A stretch of 32,187 nt of DNA from Cytophagales bacterium (GCA_003454975.1 DMST01000016.1:65647-97833), one strand, 5' to 3'; counted from the stretch's first letter, positions 1 through 8,670 are shown. A program made the numbers and translations. Notes: generated by a model not told the origin, from the letters alone.

Positions 1-345
1 TTGCTCTGCTTCCTCGTGATGGCCATCTCCTGGTTCTGCATGCGCTGCATCAGTTTGATCATCGTCATGATGATCACCCTCTTCTGAATCACCGTGATCT
101 TCCTCTTCTGCGTGTCCATCACCTTCTTGATGCTCATCTTCTTGGTATGCTACCATCTGACCTATTTTCTGATCAGTAGTTTCAACAGAAGCATGGCTAT
201 CTCCGTGACCGTCTTCTCCATGACCACTACCTTCAGCAGGTTTAAAGGTCAATGCTCCTAAAATGATAAGGACAACCCCTACCCCAGCAGCAATCAGAAG
301 ATTCTTCTTGGCGTTTCCAGTAAACTCAAAAATATCTTTTTGCAT
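1..345 (-). CDS. actF: ACIII subunit ActF, N-terminal part (cut by window edge)
   Basis: First 115 codons of the next gene in the ACIII operon; the rest lies beyond the left edge. Translating from the ATG at 345 gives a short cytoplasmic start (MQKDIFEFTGNAKKN), one membrane helix at about residues 15-34, and then a long hydrophilic segment very rich in Asp, Glu, Gly and His (11 His between residues 42 and 111). The start is 29 bp after the actE stop, and its place after actE is the usual place of actF in Bacteroidota. ActF is a multi-helix membrane subunit of the quinol:cytochrome c oxidoreductase. Identity rests mainly on gene order because the conserved core is not in the window. The His/acidic stretch could bind metal ions, which is inference. 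Confidence 0.75.
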   Translation of the reverse strand, partial: MQKDIFEFTGNAKKNLLIAAGVGVVLIILGALTFKPAEGSGHGEDGHGDSHASVETTDQKIGQMVAYQEDEHQEGDGHAEEEDHGDSEEGDHHDDDQTDAAHAEPGDGHHEEAEQ

Positions 346-374
346 GATTCTATGCTTAATTGCTCTGTGATCGG

Positions 375-1010
375 TTAGTTAGTGGGTTCACCCAAAATAC
401 TTTCACGTACATACCGCGCGATTTTCCAACGGTCTCCCTGGCTAATTTGAGAGCCATGAGGTTGCATATTGCCCTTACCATGAGTGATTACATGGAAGAT
501 TTTACCCTCCGTATGGTTAGCATAGGTGGGAGTAGTCAAATTGGCTACACCAGGATATTTCTCAGCTACCAAACCATCCCCAGCTCCTTTTCCACCGTGA
601 CAGTGCTCGCAGAAAGTAAGATAAAGCTCTTTACCATCAGCAAGAATCTCATCTTGCATAGTACTATCCAAAGGATTGACTAAAACTTGACCCGCATACT
701 CCAAACTATCTGCAGGAATACGGTAAGGCAAATAACCCTTGTTGCGTCGAACGGTGCCAGCAACTGGCTCCCGCATGTTCATGCCATGAGGATTATTTGG
801 GTTGCTACTATAGTATTCTCCAAGACCTTCTGTATCGGTGCTGTTCACCCATGCACCGGCACTTTTGTCGGTGATCTGAGATAATGGCTCGTAAGGTATT
901 GAATGGTACATGTTTGGGGCGTACTCTACGCCAGGGTCATTGCCTCCAGCTCCACAAGCACTTAGACCTGCAGCACCTAGCAACCACATCCAGTGTTTTG
1001 AAATTTTCAT
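375..1010 (-). CDS. actE: ACIII subunit ActE, monoheme cytochrome c lipoprotein
   Basis: A 211-residue exported cytochrome. The N-terminus is a lipoprotein signal with lipobox LSAC (Cys19), so the mature protein should be lipid-anchored and face the periplasm. One heme-c site CEHCH lies at 134-138, with a likely axial Met at 182 (GNMQPHG). In ACIII, ActE carries a single c-type heme close to the heme chain of ActA and takes part in electron transfer out of the complex. The gene begins 17 bp after the actD stop and ends 29 bp before actF, so it is co-transcribed. Length and motif order fit the family; I am confident of the call. Confidence 0.93.
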   Translation of the reverse strand: MKISKHWMWLLGAAGLSACGAGGNDPGVEYAPNMYHSIPYEPLSQITDKSAGAWVNSTDTEGLGEYYSSNPNNPHGMNMREPVAGTVRRNKGYLPYRIPADSLEYAGQVLVNPLDSTMQDEILADGKELYLTFCEHCHGGKGAGDGLVAEKYPGVANLTTPTYANHTEGKIFHVITHGKGNMQPHGSQISQGDRWKIARYVRESILGEPTN

Positions 1011-1027
1011 CTATCTGTGGTCTTTAA

Positions 1028-1558
1028 TTAGTCTTCGAATACTTTATCGTTCACTTCTACAGCGTTTGCATCTTGTAAGATGGCTTTGATCTCATCTGAC
1101 GACAACTTATTCTCTGCTAGATCAATAGCCATAACATGCTTATCATCAGTGCTGCGGACATCAAAAATCTTCGGCTTACCATACGGCTTAAGATTCCGAC
1201 TAACCAAAAAGGTTCCAACCATACCGAAAGCGGCTAGCAGTACCGTTAGTTCAAAGGTCACAGGCACAAACGAGGGCAGCGGAATATTAGGCTTACCACC
1301 GATAATCATAGGCCAATCCACACCCATCATCCAGGATTGCATAAGCAATGCAAGTGAGGTTCCAGTAATACCGAACAGGAATGCTGCTACTGACAACTTG
1401 GAGCGCTTATATCCTAAAGCATGCTCAAGACCGTGAACCGGGAAAGGTGTAAATACCTCCTCGATTTTCACGCCCTTTTCACGCACCTGAGTAACTCCTT
1501 TCAACAGAACATCCTCATCATCGAAGATGCCCAGCACGTAGTTCTTTTTGCTCTCCAT
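1028..1558 (-). CDS. actD: ACIII subunit ActD (DUF3341)
   Basis: A 176-residue membrane subunit of alternative complex III. An N-terminal soluble domain (about 1-55, beginning MESKKNYVLGIFDDED) is followed by two membrane helices at about 57-75 and 100-120 and a short cytoplasmic tail. That is the standard DUF3341 layout. No cofactor-binding motif is visible, and ActD is regarded as structural, packing beside ActC. It starts 6 bp after the actC stop and ends just before actE, in the canonical gene order. Confidence 0.92.
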   Translation of the reverse strand: MESKKNYVLGIFDDEDVLLKGVTQVREKGVKIEEVFTPFPVHGLEHALGYKRSKLSVAAFLFGITGTSLALLMQSWMMGVDWPMIIGGKPNIPLPSFVPVTFELTVLLAAFGMVGTFLVSRNLKPYGKPKIFDVRSTDDKHVMAIDLAENKLSSDEIKAILQDANAVEVNDKVFED

Positions 1559-1564
1559 GGTATA

Positions 1565-2971
1565 TTAGGCGGTTTTAGCTGCTGCAGCCTTAGCTGCTTT
1601 TGCGTCCTCTATAGTCTTACTAGAAGTACCTTTCAATACTGATTTTACCTCAGCCATGTTGATCACCGGGAATACCTTTGCAAACAAGAAGAATGCAGTA
1701 AAGAATAGCCCGAAGGTGAACATGTACATACCGATATCATACAGAGTTGGGTTGAAGTAGGCCCAGCTAGAAGGTAGATAGTCACGGTGAAGCGAGGTTA
1801 CGATAATCACAAAGCGTTCGAACCACATCCCTATGTTCACCACAATGGACAAGAGGAAGGTAGCGACTATGCTAGTACGAATCTTCTTAAACCAGAAAAG
1901 CTGAGGGCTAATCACATTACAGGTCATCATACTCCAATATGCCCACCAGTAAGGTCCCGTAGCCCGGTTCAAGAAAGCATATTGCTCAGCATTTACTCCA
2001 GAATACCATGCCATGAAGAGCTCAGTAAGGTAAGCAACCCCCACAATGGAACCTGTGATGATAATTACAATATTCATCAGCTCGATGTGGTGGATGGTAA
2101 TATAGTCCTCCAGCTTATATACTTTCCGAGTGATCAACATTAGGGTGAGTACCATGGCAAACCCTGAGAAGATCGCTCCCGCTACGAAGTAGGGAGGGAA
2201 AATAGTGGTGTGCCAACCAGGGATTACCGACGTTGCAAAGTCAAATGATACAATGGTGTGTACTGAGAGTACCAATGGAGTTGCCAAACCGGCTAATACC
2301 AAAGATACTGTCTCATAATGCATCCAAGTCTTGGCTGAACCCGTCCACCCCAGACTCAAAGCCCCGTAGATAGCTTTTGAGATTTTGTTCTTTGCACGGT
2401 CACGAATGGTGGCAAAATCGGGCACCAGACCGATATACCAGAAAACCAAAGACACTGAGAAGTAAGTCGAAATCGCAAAAACGTCCCAGAGCAGAGGCGA
2501 GTTAAAGTTTACCCACAGAGAACCAAACGTGTTAGGCAAGGGCAATACCCAGTAGAAACCTAACCAAGGGCGTCCCATGTGGAACAAAGGGAACATCGCC
2601 GCACAAATTACCGCGAAGATGGTCATCGCTTCCGCAGCCCGGTTAATGCTCGTCCGCCACTTCTGACGGAAAAGCAAAAGTACGGCAGAGATAAGTGTAC
2701 CGGCGTGACCGATACCTACCCACCATACGAAGTTGGTAATGTCCCAAGCCCAACCTACAGTTTTGTTGAGCCCCCACATACCTACTCCTTCCCAGAGCAA
2801 TACCGCAAGGGTATAACCACCGGCCAAAAGTACGCCAAGCGATACCGTGGTGGCGAGCATCCAGGTTTTGTTAGGTTTATTTTCAATATGCCGACAAATA
2901 TCCTCAGTAACGTCGTGGATGGTTTTTCCACCGGTTACGAGAGGAGTACGGACTGTCGAAGTAGCCTGCAT
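1565..2971 (-). CDS. actC: ACIII subunit ActC (NrfD/PsrC-like quinol-binding membrane protein)
   Basis: A 468-residue polytopic membrane protein of the NrfD/PsrC family, with about ten hydrophobic helices between residues 38 and 440. In ACIII, ActC is thought to hold the quinol-oxidation site next to the iron-sulfur domain of ActB and to be a candidate for proton movement. The charged N-terminal leader before the first helix (about residues 1-35) is cytoplasmic. The C-terminal tail is Ala/Lys-rich (ending KAAKAAAAKTA) and is probably disordered. It lies 36 bp after actB and 6 bp before actD. A second NrfD-like subunit (ActF) is expected past the left edge, which is normal for this complex. 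Confidence 0.94.
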   Translation of the reverse strand: MQATSTVRTPLVTGGKTIHDVTEDICRHIENKPNKTWMLATTVSLGVLLAGGYTLAVLLWEGVGMWGLNKTVGWAWDITNFVWWVGIGHAGTLISAVLLLFRQKWRTSINRAAEAMTIFAVICAAMFPLFHMGRPWLGFYWVLPLPNTFGSLWVNFNSPLLWDVFAISTYFSVSLVFWYIGLVPDFATIRDRAKNKISKAIYGALSLGWTGSAKTWMHYETVSLVLAGLATPLVLSVHTIVSFDFATSVIPGWHTTIFPPYFVAGAIFSGFAMVLTLMLITRKVYKLEDYITIHHIELMNIVIIITGSIVGVAYLTELFMAWYSGVNAEQYAFLNRATGPYWWAYWSMMTCNVISPQLFWFKKIRTSIVATFLLSIVVNIGMWFERFVIIVTSLHRDYLPSSWAYFNPTLYDIGMYMFTFGLFFTAFFLFAKVFPVINMAEVKSVLKGTSSKTIEDAKAAKAAAAKTA

Positions 2972-3007
2972 GGTATATCAGTTTGAATCGATTCGCGTTT
3001 TTGGTTC

Positions 3008-6000
3008 TTAAGCTTCAGCAGTTTCTGGTTTACCCTCGTTGTTACGCACCTTGCGGAGGTAGAAAACGTTGGGATGTACCCGTAACTCTTCCAATACGTG
3101 GTATGCACGTGGATTAGTAACTACTTTATCCACTTCAGGATCATCGGAGTTTGTAATTCCCAGTACTTGAGAGATTTGACTTTCGGGATCTTTCATATCA
3201 CCGAAAATGATGGCTCCTGAAGCACAAGCTGCGGTGCAGGCAGAAACTACATCTCCATCTTTAGGGCGACGGCCTTCTTTCTTTGCTTCCAGTTTACCCA
3301 ATTGGATACGCTGCACACAGAAGGTACATTTCTCCATCACACCACGAGAACGTACAGTCACATCAGGGTTTAGCACCATTTTACCCAAGTCATCGTTAGC
3401 AGGTGTATTTACATCTGCAAACTGCTTGTTGTCATGGTACTTGAACCAGTTGAAACGACGCACTTTATAAGGGCAGTTATTAGCGCAGTAGCGAGTACCG
3501 ATACAACGATTGTAGGTCATTTGGTTAAGACCTTCCGTGCTATGAGTGGTAGCAGCAACAGGGCAAACTGTTTCACAGGGAGCGTTGTTACACTGCTGGC
3601 ACATCATAGGTTGGAAAGTAACCTGAGGATTGTCCGAAGCAATCTCCAAGGCTGCCTGACCATCTATATCAAAGCCATTGCTAGCAGGTCCTGCATCTGA
3701 ACTGTAGTAACGGTCGATCCGCAACCAGTGCATTTCCCGACGGTTAACTACCTCTTGCTTTCCTACTACCGGGATATTGTTCTCTGTTTGGCAAGCTACC
3801 GTACACGCCCCACAACCGGTGCAGGTATTCATGTCGATAGCCATACCCCAATGGTGGTTTTTGTATTCGTGACCACTACCCCACAATGAGATCGCGTAAG
3901 GTTCTTTGATCCCCTCGCTAGTATGAATTTCCATTCCTTCATACCCAGCAAACGGATCGGATTTATATTCAGCAAGCGTGGCTTCCTGGATTACATTGGT
4001 ACGCCCCATAAACGTTTGGTGCGTTTGGGTTTGCGCCAACTGATACTGATTTCCAGTAGCCTCTACGGTTACTCCTTGCGTAATGTCCATCGAGCAAGTA
4101 CCATTCAGCATCCCTATCAGGGGATACGCATCAGTACCTAAACCTTCTGCAACCTTACCTGCTTTCGTACGACCATATCCTATGGCAAGGCCTACGGTAC
4201 CTCTTGCCTGTCCGGGCTGAACCATGGCAGGAATCTCCATAGTGACTCCGTTCACAGTCAGGTTAACCGTCTCTGTTTTACCCTCCCAAAGCTTGATGCC
4301 CATTTCGTTGGCCATCGCTTGCGAAATGGTCACATAGTTATCCCAAGTAGCTTTCGAGATAGGATCGGGCATCTCCTGTAACCAAGGGTTATTGGCTTGT
4401 GCACCCGTTCCGATCGCTGATTTTTGGTAAAGAGCAAGCTCTACCCCAGCATTATCCTTACTGTAGTTACGACCAATACCTGCAGCCGCAGCGGCTGTAT
4501 CATCAGTGTAAGTGAGTTCAACGGCTTCCGAGGACATTTCGACCACACCGTCATGCAACATTTTATCGAACCACATGTCGAAGTCCAATGCATTCGCAGC
4601 ATCGAACATGTTGCTCTGCCAATAGGTACGAACGTAGTCGTACATTTTGGTGCTATTGCCTGCCCAAGTCAAGAAGCTTTCTTGTGCTTGGCGAGTATTA
4701 TAGATCGGGGAGATAGTTGGCTGCGCCAAGCTATAATGTCCTGCTTTAGGACTAGCATCGCTCCATGACTCCAAATAGTGGTGGTCTGGTGCAATGTAAG
4801 TGACACCTTCAGAAGTTTCATCAGGAATGATACTGGTAGATATCGATAAAGCAGCACTAGAAATAGCTGCTTTGATTTCAGCACCGCGAGGATGATCATA
4901 AACAGGGTTGCTGTTAAAGAAGATCACCGCTCCTACCTGACCGCCTTTCAGATCATCGATAAACTGGGCCATGCTGGCATCTGACCCTTGGCGGTAATTT
5001 ACAGGAGTACTGTTATCGATAGTAGTACCGTAGTTGCCCAGTAGTTGGTTAATGGCATTTACCATTACTTGAACATCAGGGTCATTGGAACCGGATACTA
5101 CCAAAGACTTTCCACGAGAACGCCACAAATCTTCAGCGGCTTTGCCCAAAGTGGCGTTACTCATATCACCACCTGATACGGGAGTAGCACCTGCTCTTCC
5201 GGCCAATATATTGTAAAGGCTGGCTACCATTACCCCTTGCTGAGAAGGGCGAATAGGTTGGCGGTAATCAGCATTAGACCCAGTGAGGGAAAGATTACTT
5301 TCAAACTGGTAGTGGCGAGACATATCTTTCTTCCCATCTCCCAGTCTACGGGTTTCGGCGTATTGCTTGGAGAACTCTAAAGATCCTTGCCAAGTCCCTA
5401 AGAAATCAGCCCCGAAACTTACAATTACCTCCGCCTGAGAAAAGTCATACGAAGGAATGAATTGCTGACCGAAAGTACGCTCATTGGCCAAATGCATACC
5501 CGTGTAGGAAACAGCATCATACTGTACATGCTGAGTAGTGGGGTACCTCGCGATAAATTCGCCTACTGCAGCGCCGGTAGTAGGGCTCATCACAGTATTG
5601 GTAACAACACGAATGTTACCCCCTGCAGCGGCTATTTCATCTAACTTAGCTGTAACCTCGGCATCTAAGTCAGCCCACGAAACCTCCTGACCATTGGCCA
5701 TTGGTGATTTGTAACGATTCTTATCGTATAGGCTTAGTATAGAGGCATCTATCTGGGAGCTAACTCCCTGATTGATTGGCGACAATTTATTGGGCTCTAC
5801 CTTAATAGGACGGCCTTCACGGGTTTTCACCAACACGGCTGCATAATCACCTCCCATTTGGAAAGTAGAAGCATAGTAGTTAGGAATACCAGGATCTACC
5901 TCGGTAGGTTTTACCACATAAGGGATGGCCTTTCTCACGGGCGTTTGACAGGCAGCCAAAGTAGCAGCACCAATACCGAAACCCATGAGTTTGAGGAAGT

Positions 6001-6154
6001 CTCGGCGGTTAGACGATGTGCCTACATCCTCACTTGACTCCTTATTGCTATTTACAGGAAGATATTCCGGAAACTCGCGGTCTGCGTTTTTCACGAAATC
6101 GAGATCGTTCGTCAACTCCTCGACTCCTTTCCAGTACCGTTTATTATTTTCCAT
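3008..6154 (-). CDS. actB: ACIII subunit ActB, molybdopterin-oxidoreductase-like and iron-sulfur fusion
   Basis: A 1048-residue fusion of a molybdopterin-oxidoreductase-like domain (about 75-720) and an NrfC-like ferredoxin domain (about 765-1000). A twin-arginine motif RRDFLK (50-55) followed by a hydrophobic stretch and a lipobox-like LAAC (Cys69) indicates Tat export and possible lipidation. The ferredoxin part has 15 cluster cysteines: 778/781/784/788, 852/855/860/864, 884/890/894 and 943/946/973/977. That suits three [4Fe-4S] and one [3Fe-4S] cluster; the site reading CIGTRYC has Thr where four-cluster relatives have Cys. In known ACIII the large domain carries no molybdenum cofactor, and I see no reason to expect one here. 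ActB relays electrons from quinol toward the ActA hemes. It starts 45 bp after actA. Confidence 0.95.
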   Translation of the reverse strand: MENNKRYWKGVEELTNDLDFVKNADREFPEYLPVNSNKESSEDVGTSSNRRDFLKLMGFGIGAATLAACQTPVRKAIPYVVKPTEVDPGIPNYYASTFQMGGDYAAVLVKTREGRPIKVEPNKLSPINQGVSSQIDASILSLYDKNRYKSPMANGQEVSWADLDAEVTAKLDEIAAAGGNIRVVTNTVMSPTTGAAVGEFIARYPTTQHVQYDAVSYTGMHLANERTFGQQFIPSYDFSQAEVIVSFGADFLGTWQGSLEFSKQYAETRRLGDGKKDMSRHYQFESNLSLTGSNADYRQPIRPSQQGVMVASLYNILAGRAGATPVSGGDMSNATLGKAAEDLWRSRGKSLVVSGSNDPDVQVMVNAINQLLGNYGTTIDNSTPVNYRQGSDASMAQFIDDLKGGQVGAVIFFNSNPVYDHPRGAEIKAAISSAALSISTSIIPDETSEGVTYIAPDHHYLESWSDASPKAGHYSLAQPTISPIYNTRQAQESFLTWAGNSTKMYDYVRTYWQSNMFDAANALDFDMWFDKMLHDGVVEMSSEAVELTYTDDTAAAAAGIGRNYSKDNAGVELALYQKSAIGTGAQANNPWLQEMPDPISKATWDNYVTISQAMANEMGIKLWEGKTETVNLTVNGVTMEIPAMVQPGQARGTVGLAIGYGRTKAGKVAEGLGTDAYPLIGMLNGTCSMDITQGVTVEATGNQYQLAQTQTHQTFMGRTNVIQEATLAEYKSDPFAGYEGMEIHTSEGIKEPYAISLWGSGHEYKNHHWGMAIDMNTCTGCGACTVACQTENNIPVVGKQEVVNRREMHWLRIDRYYSSDAGPASNGFDIDGQAALEIASDNPQVTFQPMMCQQCNNAPCETVCPVAATTHSTEGLNQMTYNRCIGTRYCANNCPYKVRRFNWFKYHDNKQFADVNTPANDDLGKMVLNPDVTVRSRGVMEKCTFCVQRIQLGKLEAKKEGRRPKDGDVVSACTAACASGAIIFGDMKDPESQISQVLGITNSDDPEVDKVVTNPRAYHVLEELRVHPNVFYLRKVRNNEGKPETAEA

Positions 6155-6199
6155 GTGTGATTTTTGAATCTCGTTCGAAGAAATACGTCAAAGGAAGAA

Positions 6200-7486
6200 T
6201 TAATAGTGGCATTTAGAACATTCCAAACCACCGATATCCTCTACTACCATCGGGTCATCTGATTCGTGCAGTTTCACCAACTTATCGTAGTACGCATTAT
6301 CCGTGTTGATTTCTGTTTCTCGGTGACAGTTGATACACCATCCCATAGTTAACTGTGAGTGTTGATAAACCACTTCCATGGTCTCGATAGGACCGTGGCA
6401 GGTCTGGCACTCTTGTCCGCCTACATTCACGTGTTGTGCGTGATTGAAGTAGGAAAGGTCAGGTAGGTTGTGTACTCGTACCCATTCGATAGGCTGCTGA
6501 TTTTCTCCGTAAGTCTGAGTATCAGGGTCCCAATCGATAGCTTTATATATTTTAGCAATTTCAGGAGAACCTGTGGCCACATTGATATGGCAATTCATAC
6601 AAATATTGGCCGAGGGAATGTTGGCAGACTTAGACTCCATAACACCAGTATGGCAATACTGACATTCGATCTCGTATTGTCCTGCGTGCAGTGCATGCGA
6701 GAAGGCAATAGGTTGCTTAGGTTGATACCCTTGCTGAACACCTATACTGTATAACCCATCGATGGCTGACTTCGCCACAACTGCAGCAAAAATGAATACT
6801 ACTATAAACAGGAATTGAGGGCTACGCAGACCAGCAGGTAGATCAACTCTCTCGTTTACAATTTCTTGATCCTCCTCGTCTAAGTCCTCTTTCTTGGCTA
6901 TGATGTAACGACGTAATACAGTCACAATCAATACCAAAACACCTAAGATTAGGGCTAGTACAACGAGCAAACCGATAAGGATTAAGTTGATGTACTGGGA
7001 AGGCACACCTGACTCAGACGATGTACCATCACCGCCGCCGCCATCGGCTACAACTTCTTCAGGACCTTTTACTGTCTCATCCTGAATATAGGCGAGGAGA
7101 GCAGTCACTTGATTGTCTTCTAACCAAGCGAAATTGGTCATCACAGAACCATTCCAAGCCTCATATAACTCGTTGGCATAGGCATCTCCACTGGCCAGTA
7201 CGGCACCGTTGTTTTTAATCCATTCATAGAGCGTCTCTTGGCTTTCCCAACGCTCCCACACATTGGCCAATCCAGGACCAGTCCAATCAGAGTGAATTCG
7301 GTGACAACTATAACAGTTGGCACTGAAAAGCCCTTTACCTTCATCGATCAACGCTTGATCGGTTGGAATACCGCTGGCTGCGGATACCTCTTCTAGAGTA
7401 GCCTGTCCAAAAACAGATGACGAGAAGAAAATTCCTGTGAAGAAAAGGGCAAACAGAGTTAAAGATAATTTTTGCCGTATGTACAT
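6200..7486 (-). CDS. actA: ACIII subunit ActA, cytochrome c with six heme motifs
   Basis: First gene of the ACIII operon, 428 residues. After a signal peptide (about 1-27, ending VFGQA) comes a small cytochrome c domain with heme site CYSCH (58-62) and a likely axial Met116. A Gly/Ser/acidic linker (about 144-160) follows, then a membrane helix (about 166-191) and a second hydrophobic segment (about 224-240). The last part is a multiheme domain with five CXXCH sites: 275-279, 296-300, 360-364, 384-388 and 423-427, the last one residue from the C-terminus. The multiheme part matches the pentaheme ActA known from Rhodothermus. The extra N-terminal monoheme domain makes this the longer form. It forms the heme wire that receives electrons from ActB. 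The start codon at 7486 lies about 45 nt downstream of the predicted transcription start. Confidence 0.93.
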   Translation of the reverse strand: MYIRQKLSLTLFALFFTGIFFSSSVFGQATLEEVSAASGIPTDQALIDEGKGLFSANCYSCHRIHSDWTGPGLANVWERWESQETLYEWIKNNGAVLASGDAYANELYEAWNGSVMTNFAWLEDNQVTALLAYIQDETVKGPEEVVADGGGGDGTSSESGVPSQYINLILIGLLVVLALILGVLVLIVTVLRRYIIAKKEDLDEEDQEIVNERVDLPAGLRSPQFLFIVVFIFAAVVAKSAIDGLYSIGVQQGYQPKQPIAFSHALHAGQYEIECQYCHTGVMESKSANIPSANICMNCHINVATGSPEIAKIYKAIDWDPDTQTYGENQQPIEWVRVHNLPDLSYFNHAQHVNVGGQECQTCHGPIETMEVVYQHSQLTMGWCINCHRETEINTDNAYYDKLVKLHESDDPMVVEDIGGLECSKCHY

Positions 7487-7719
7487 CGCAGTGAACTTGC
7501 GTTAGTTTATTACAAATCGCGTGATTCTGACGGGTACAAATGTAAGGGAGGAACGTAGGAATTCAAATATTCCAAGGGAAAGTAAAAAGCCCCTGAAAGC
7601 TTAAAAAAGGGCGTTTTTCGACGAAAAAGAGGGAAATTTGGTTGGTATGGACATGTGTATATCTCCCCTGTCTTAATTTAGAATCAGTCTAAACACAATA
7701 AAGTTGGACTATCCTTAGA
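7487..7719. other. Upstream spacer of the act operon
   Basis: No credible coding region here. It holds the act promoter (listed separately). Near 7584-7618 an A-rich/GCCC arm and a GGGC/T-rich arm could fold into a hairpin with T-runs on both sides, perhaps a back-up terminator behind the tRNA terminator. The remainder is AT-rich and I see no other signal. Confidence 0.5.
7537..7567 (-). promoter_or_regulatory. Promoter of the act operon (Bacteroidota sigma-A type)
   Basis: Read on the minus strand, TTTG (7567-7564) is followed after 19 bp by TACATTTG (7544-7537), a full match to the Bacteroidota -33/-7 consensus. Transcription would begin near 7530, giving a leader of about 45 nt before the actA ATG. 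It is the only good match upstream of the operon. Confidence 0.6.
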
Positions 7720-7750
7720 TAAAATAAAAAAGCCGACGATTGTCGGCTTT
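7720..7750 (-). terminator. Rho-independent terminator after tRNA-Cys
   Basis: A 9-bp perfect stem (AAAGCCGAC with GTCGGCTTT) and a 4-nt loop at 7729-7750. On the minus strand it is followed by a T-rich run (TTTTTATTTT). It starts 8 nt after the tRNA 3' end and isolates the tRNA from the act operon. Confidence 0.85.
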
Positions 7751-7757
7751 AAAAAAG

Positions 7758-7828
7758 AGGTCGCGAGCGGATTCGAACCGCTGTACGAGCTTTTGCAGAG
7801 CTCTGCCTAGCCACTCGGCCACGCGACC
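7758..7828 (-). tRNA. tRNA-Cys (GCA)
   Basis: The minus strand folds into a full cloverleaf of 71 nt. The acceptor stem is GGTCGCG with CGCGACC, the D stem is GCC/GGC, the anticodon stem is GAGCT/AGCTC with loop CTGCAAA (anticodon GCA), and the T arm is AGCGG-TTCGAAT-CCGCT. The discriminator base is U, as expected for cysteine tRNA. CCA is not encoded and must be added after transcription. It has its own promoter and terminator, so it is a single-gene unit. Confidence 0.97.
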
Positions 7829-7840
7829 TTTTGAGGAGTG

Positions 7841-7871
7841 CAAAGATAGAAAAATGGATTCCTAGGGCAAA
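7841..7871 (-). promoter_or_regulatory. Promoter of tRNA-Cys
   Basis: Minus-strand TTTG (7871-7868), 19-bp spacer, then TATCTTTG (7848-7841). The -7 box ends 12 nt before the first tRNA base, so transcription starts just ahead of the mature 5' end. It has the same architecture and spacing as the act promoter, which supports both calls. Confidence 0.7.
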
Positions 7872-7956
7872 TTCCACCCGAAGAAATATCAACAATACTC
7901 AACGGAGACCCCTCGATGAAGAGAAGCCATTCTTGCAGGGTGTATTTATCAACCAT

Positions 7957-7976
7957 ACCGCTGCATCTGCAGCGGT
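7957..7976. repeat. Perfect short palindrome after msrA
   Basis: A 9-bp inverted repeat around a TC centre (ACCGCTGCA and TGCAGCGGT), 22 bp beyond the msrA stop. It lacks a T-run on the msrA side, so it is a weak terminator candidate at best. It could be a 3'-end-stabilising hairpin or a protein-binding site. Confidence 0.4.
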
Positions 7977-7998
7977 TTAACTTATCATTTCCTTGTTA

Positions 7999-8670
7999 TC
8001 AGTGAGCCTGTTTGGCTTCCTCTTTCAGTAATTCTGGATAAGCCGCCTTAAACCGGTTCAACCGAGGGATAGAAACAGAACGAACATACGGTTGATTAGG
8101 GTTGAGACGTTCATACTCCTGGTGGTAATCTTCGGCAGGCCAGAATTTCATAAAAGCGGCTATCTCGGTTGTAATCTCATTACGAGTGTATAATCCATCA
8201 TCTACTAATTTCTGGATATAGACATCAATTGCGTTCTTCTCAGTATCGTTTTGGTAATAAATACCCGAACGGTACTGTGCACCACGGTCCGGCCCTTGTT
8301 GGTTTAAAGTGGTAGGATCGTGTGAGCCAAAAAATACTACAAGTAAGGTCTCATAGCTCACAACTGCAGGATCATAATATACCTCTACGGCTTCTGCATG
8401 GCCAGTCTGCCCGTAACTTACTTGGCGGTATGTCGGATTCTGCTCATTCCCTCCAGTGTAACCTGAAATAGCCTCTGCCACCCCCTCAACTGACTGGAAT
8501 ACCGCTTCCACACACCAAAAACAACCACTAGCGAAGTAGGCTTTACTGTACTTTGAAAGATCTTCCTGAGTAGGTGTTGTGGTAAAATTTCCCGCTTGCT
8601 GCCCGCTAGTATTAGAACAGGCAATCAGGATGCCAAAAGGAATAAATAAGAGTTTAGTTAATCGATGCAT
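7999..8670 (-). CDS. msrA: Peptide methionine-(S)-S-oxide reductase, lipoprotein form
   Basis: A 223-residue MsrA, which reduces methionine-S-sulfoxide in damaged proteins. The catalytic motif GCFWC is at 49-53 with the reactive Cys50, and the family core runs from about residue 42 to 200 (GYTGG, HAEAVEVYYDP, GSHDPTT, DRGAQYRSGIYY and YHQEY are all present). Unlike the usual cytoplasmic enzyme it begins with a lipoprotein signal (lipobox LIAC, Cys18) and a short Thr/Gln-rich linker, so it should repair proteins in the periplasm. It needs an exported reductant, and none is encoded nearby. It follows the esterase gene by 78 bp and may be co-transcribed with it. Confidence 0.95.
   Translation of the reverse strand: MHRLTKLLFIPFGILIACSNTSGQQAGNFTTTPTQEDLSKYSKAYFASGCFWCVEAVFQSVEGVAEAISGYTGGNEQNPTYRQVSYGQTGHAEAVEVYYDPAVVSYETLLVVFFGSHDPTTLNQQGPDRGAQYRSGIYYQNDTEKNAIDVYIQKLVDDGLYTRNEITTEIAAFMKFWPAEDYHQEYERLNPNQPYVRSVSIPRLNRFKAAYPELLKEEAKQAH

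Noticed and set aside
3008..6154. ActB as a working molybdenum enzyme
   Set aside because: The operon and the fusion to the iron-sulfur domain identify ACIII ActB, which in known complexes has lost the molybdopterin cofactor.
7957..7976. Palindrome as a proven msrA terminator
   Set aside because: No T-run follows on the minus strand.
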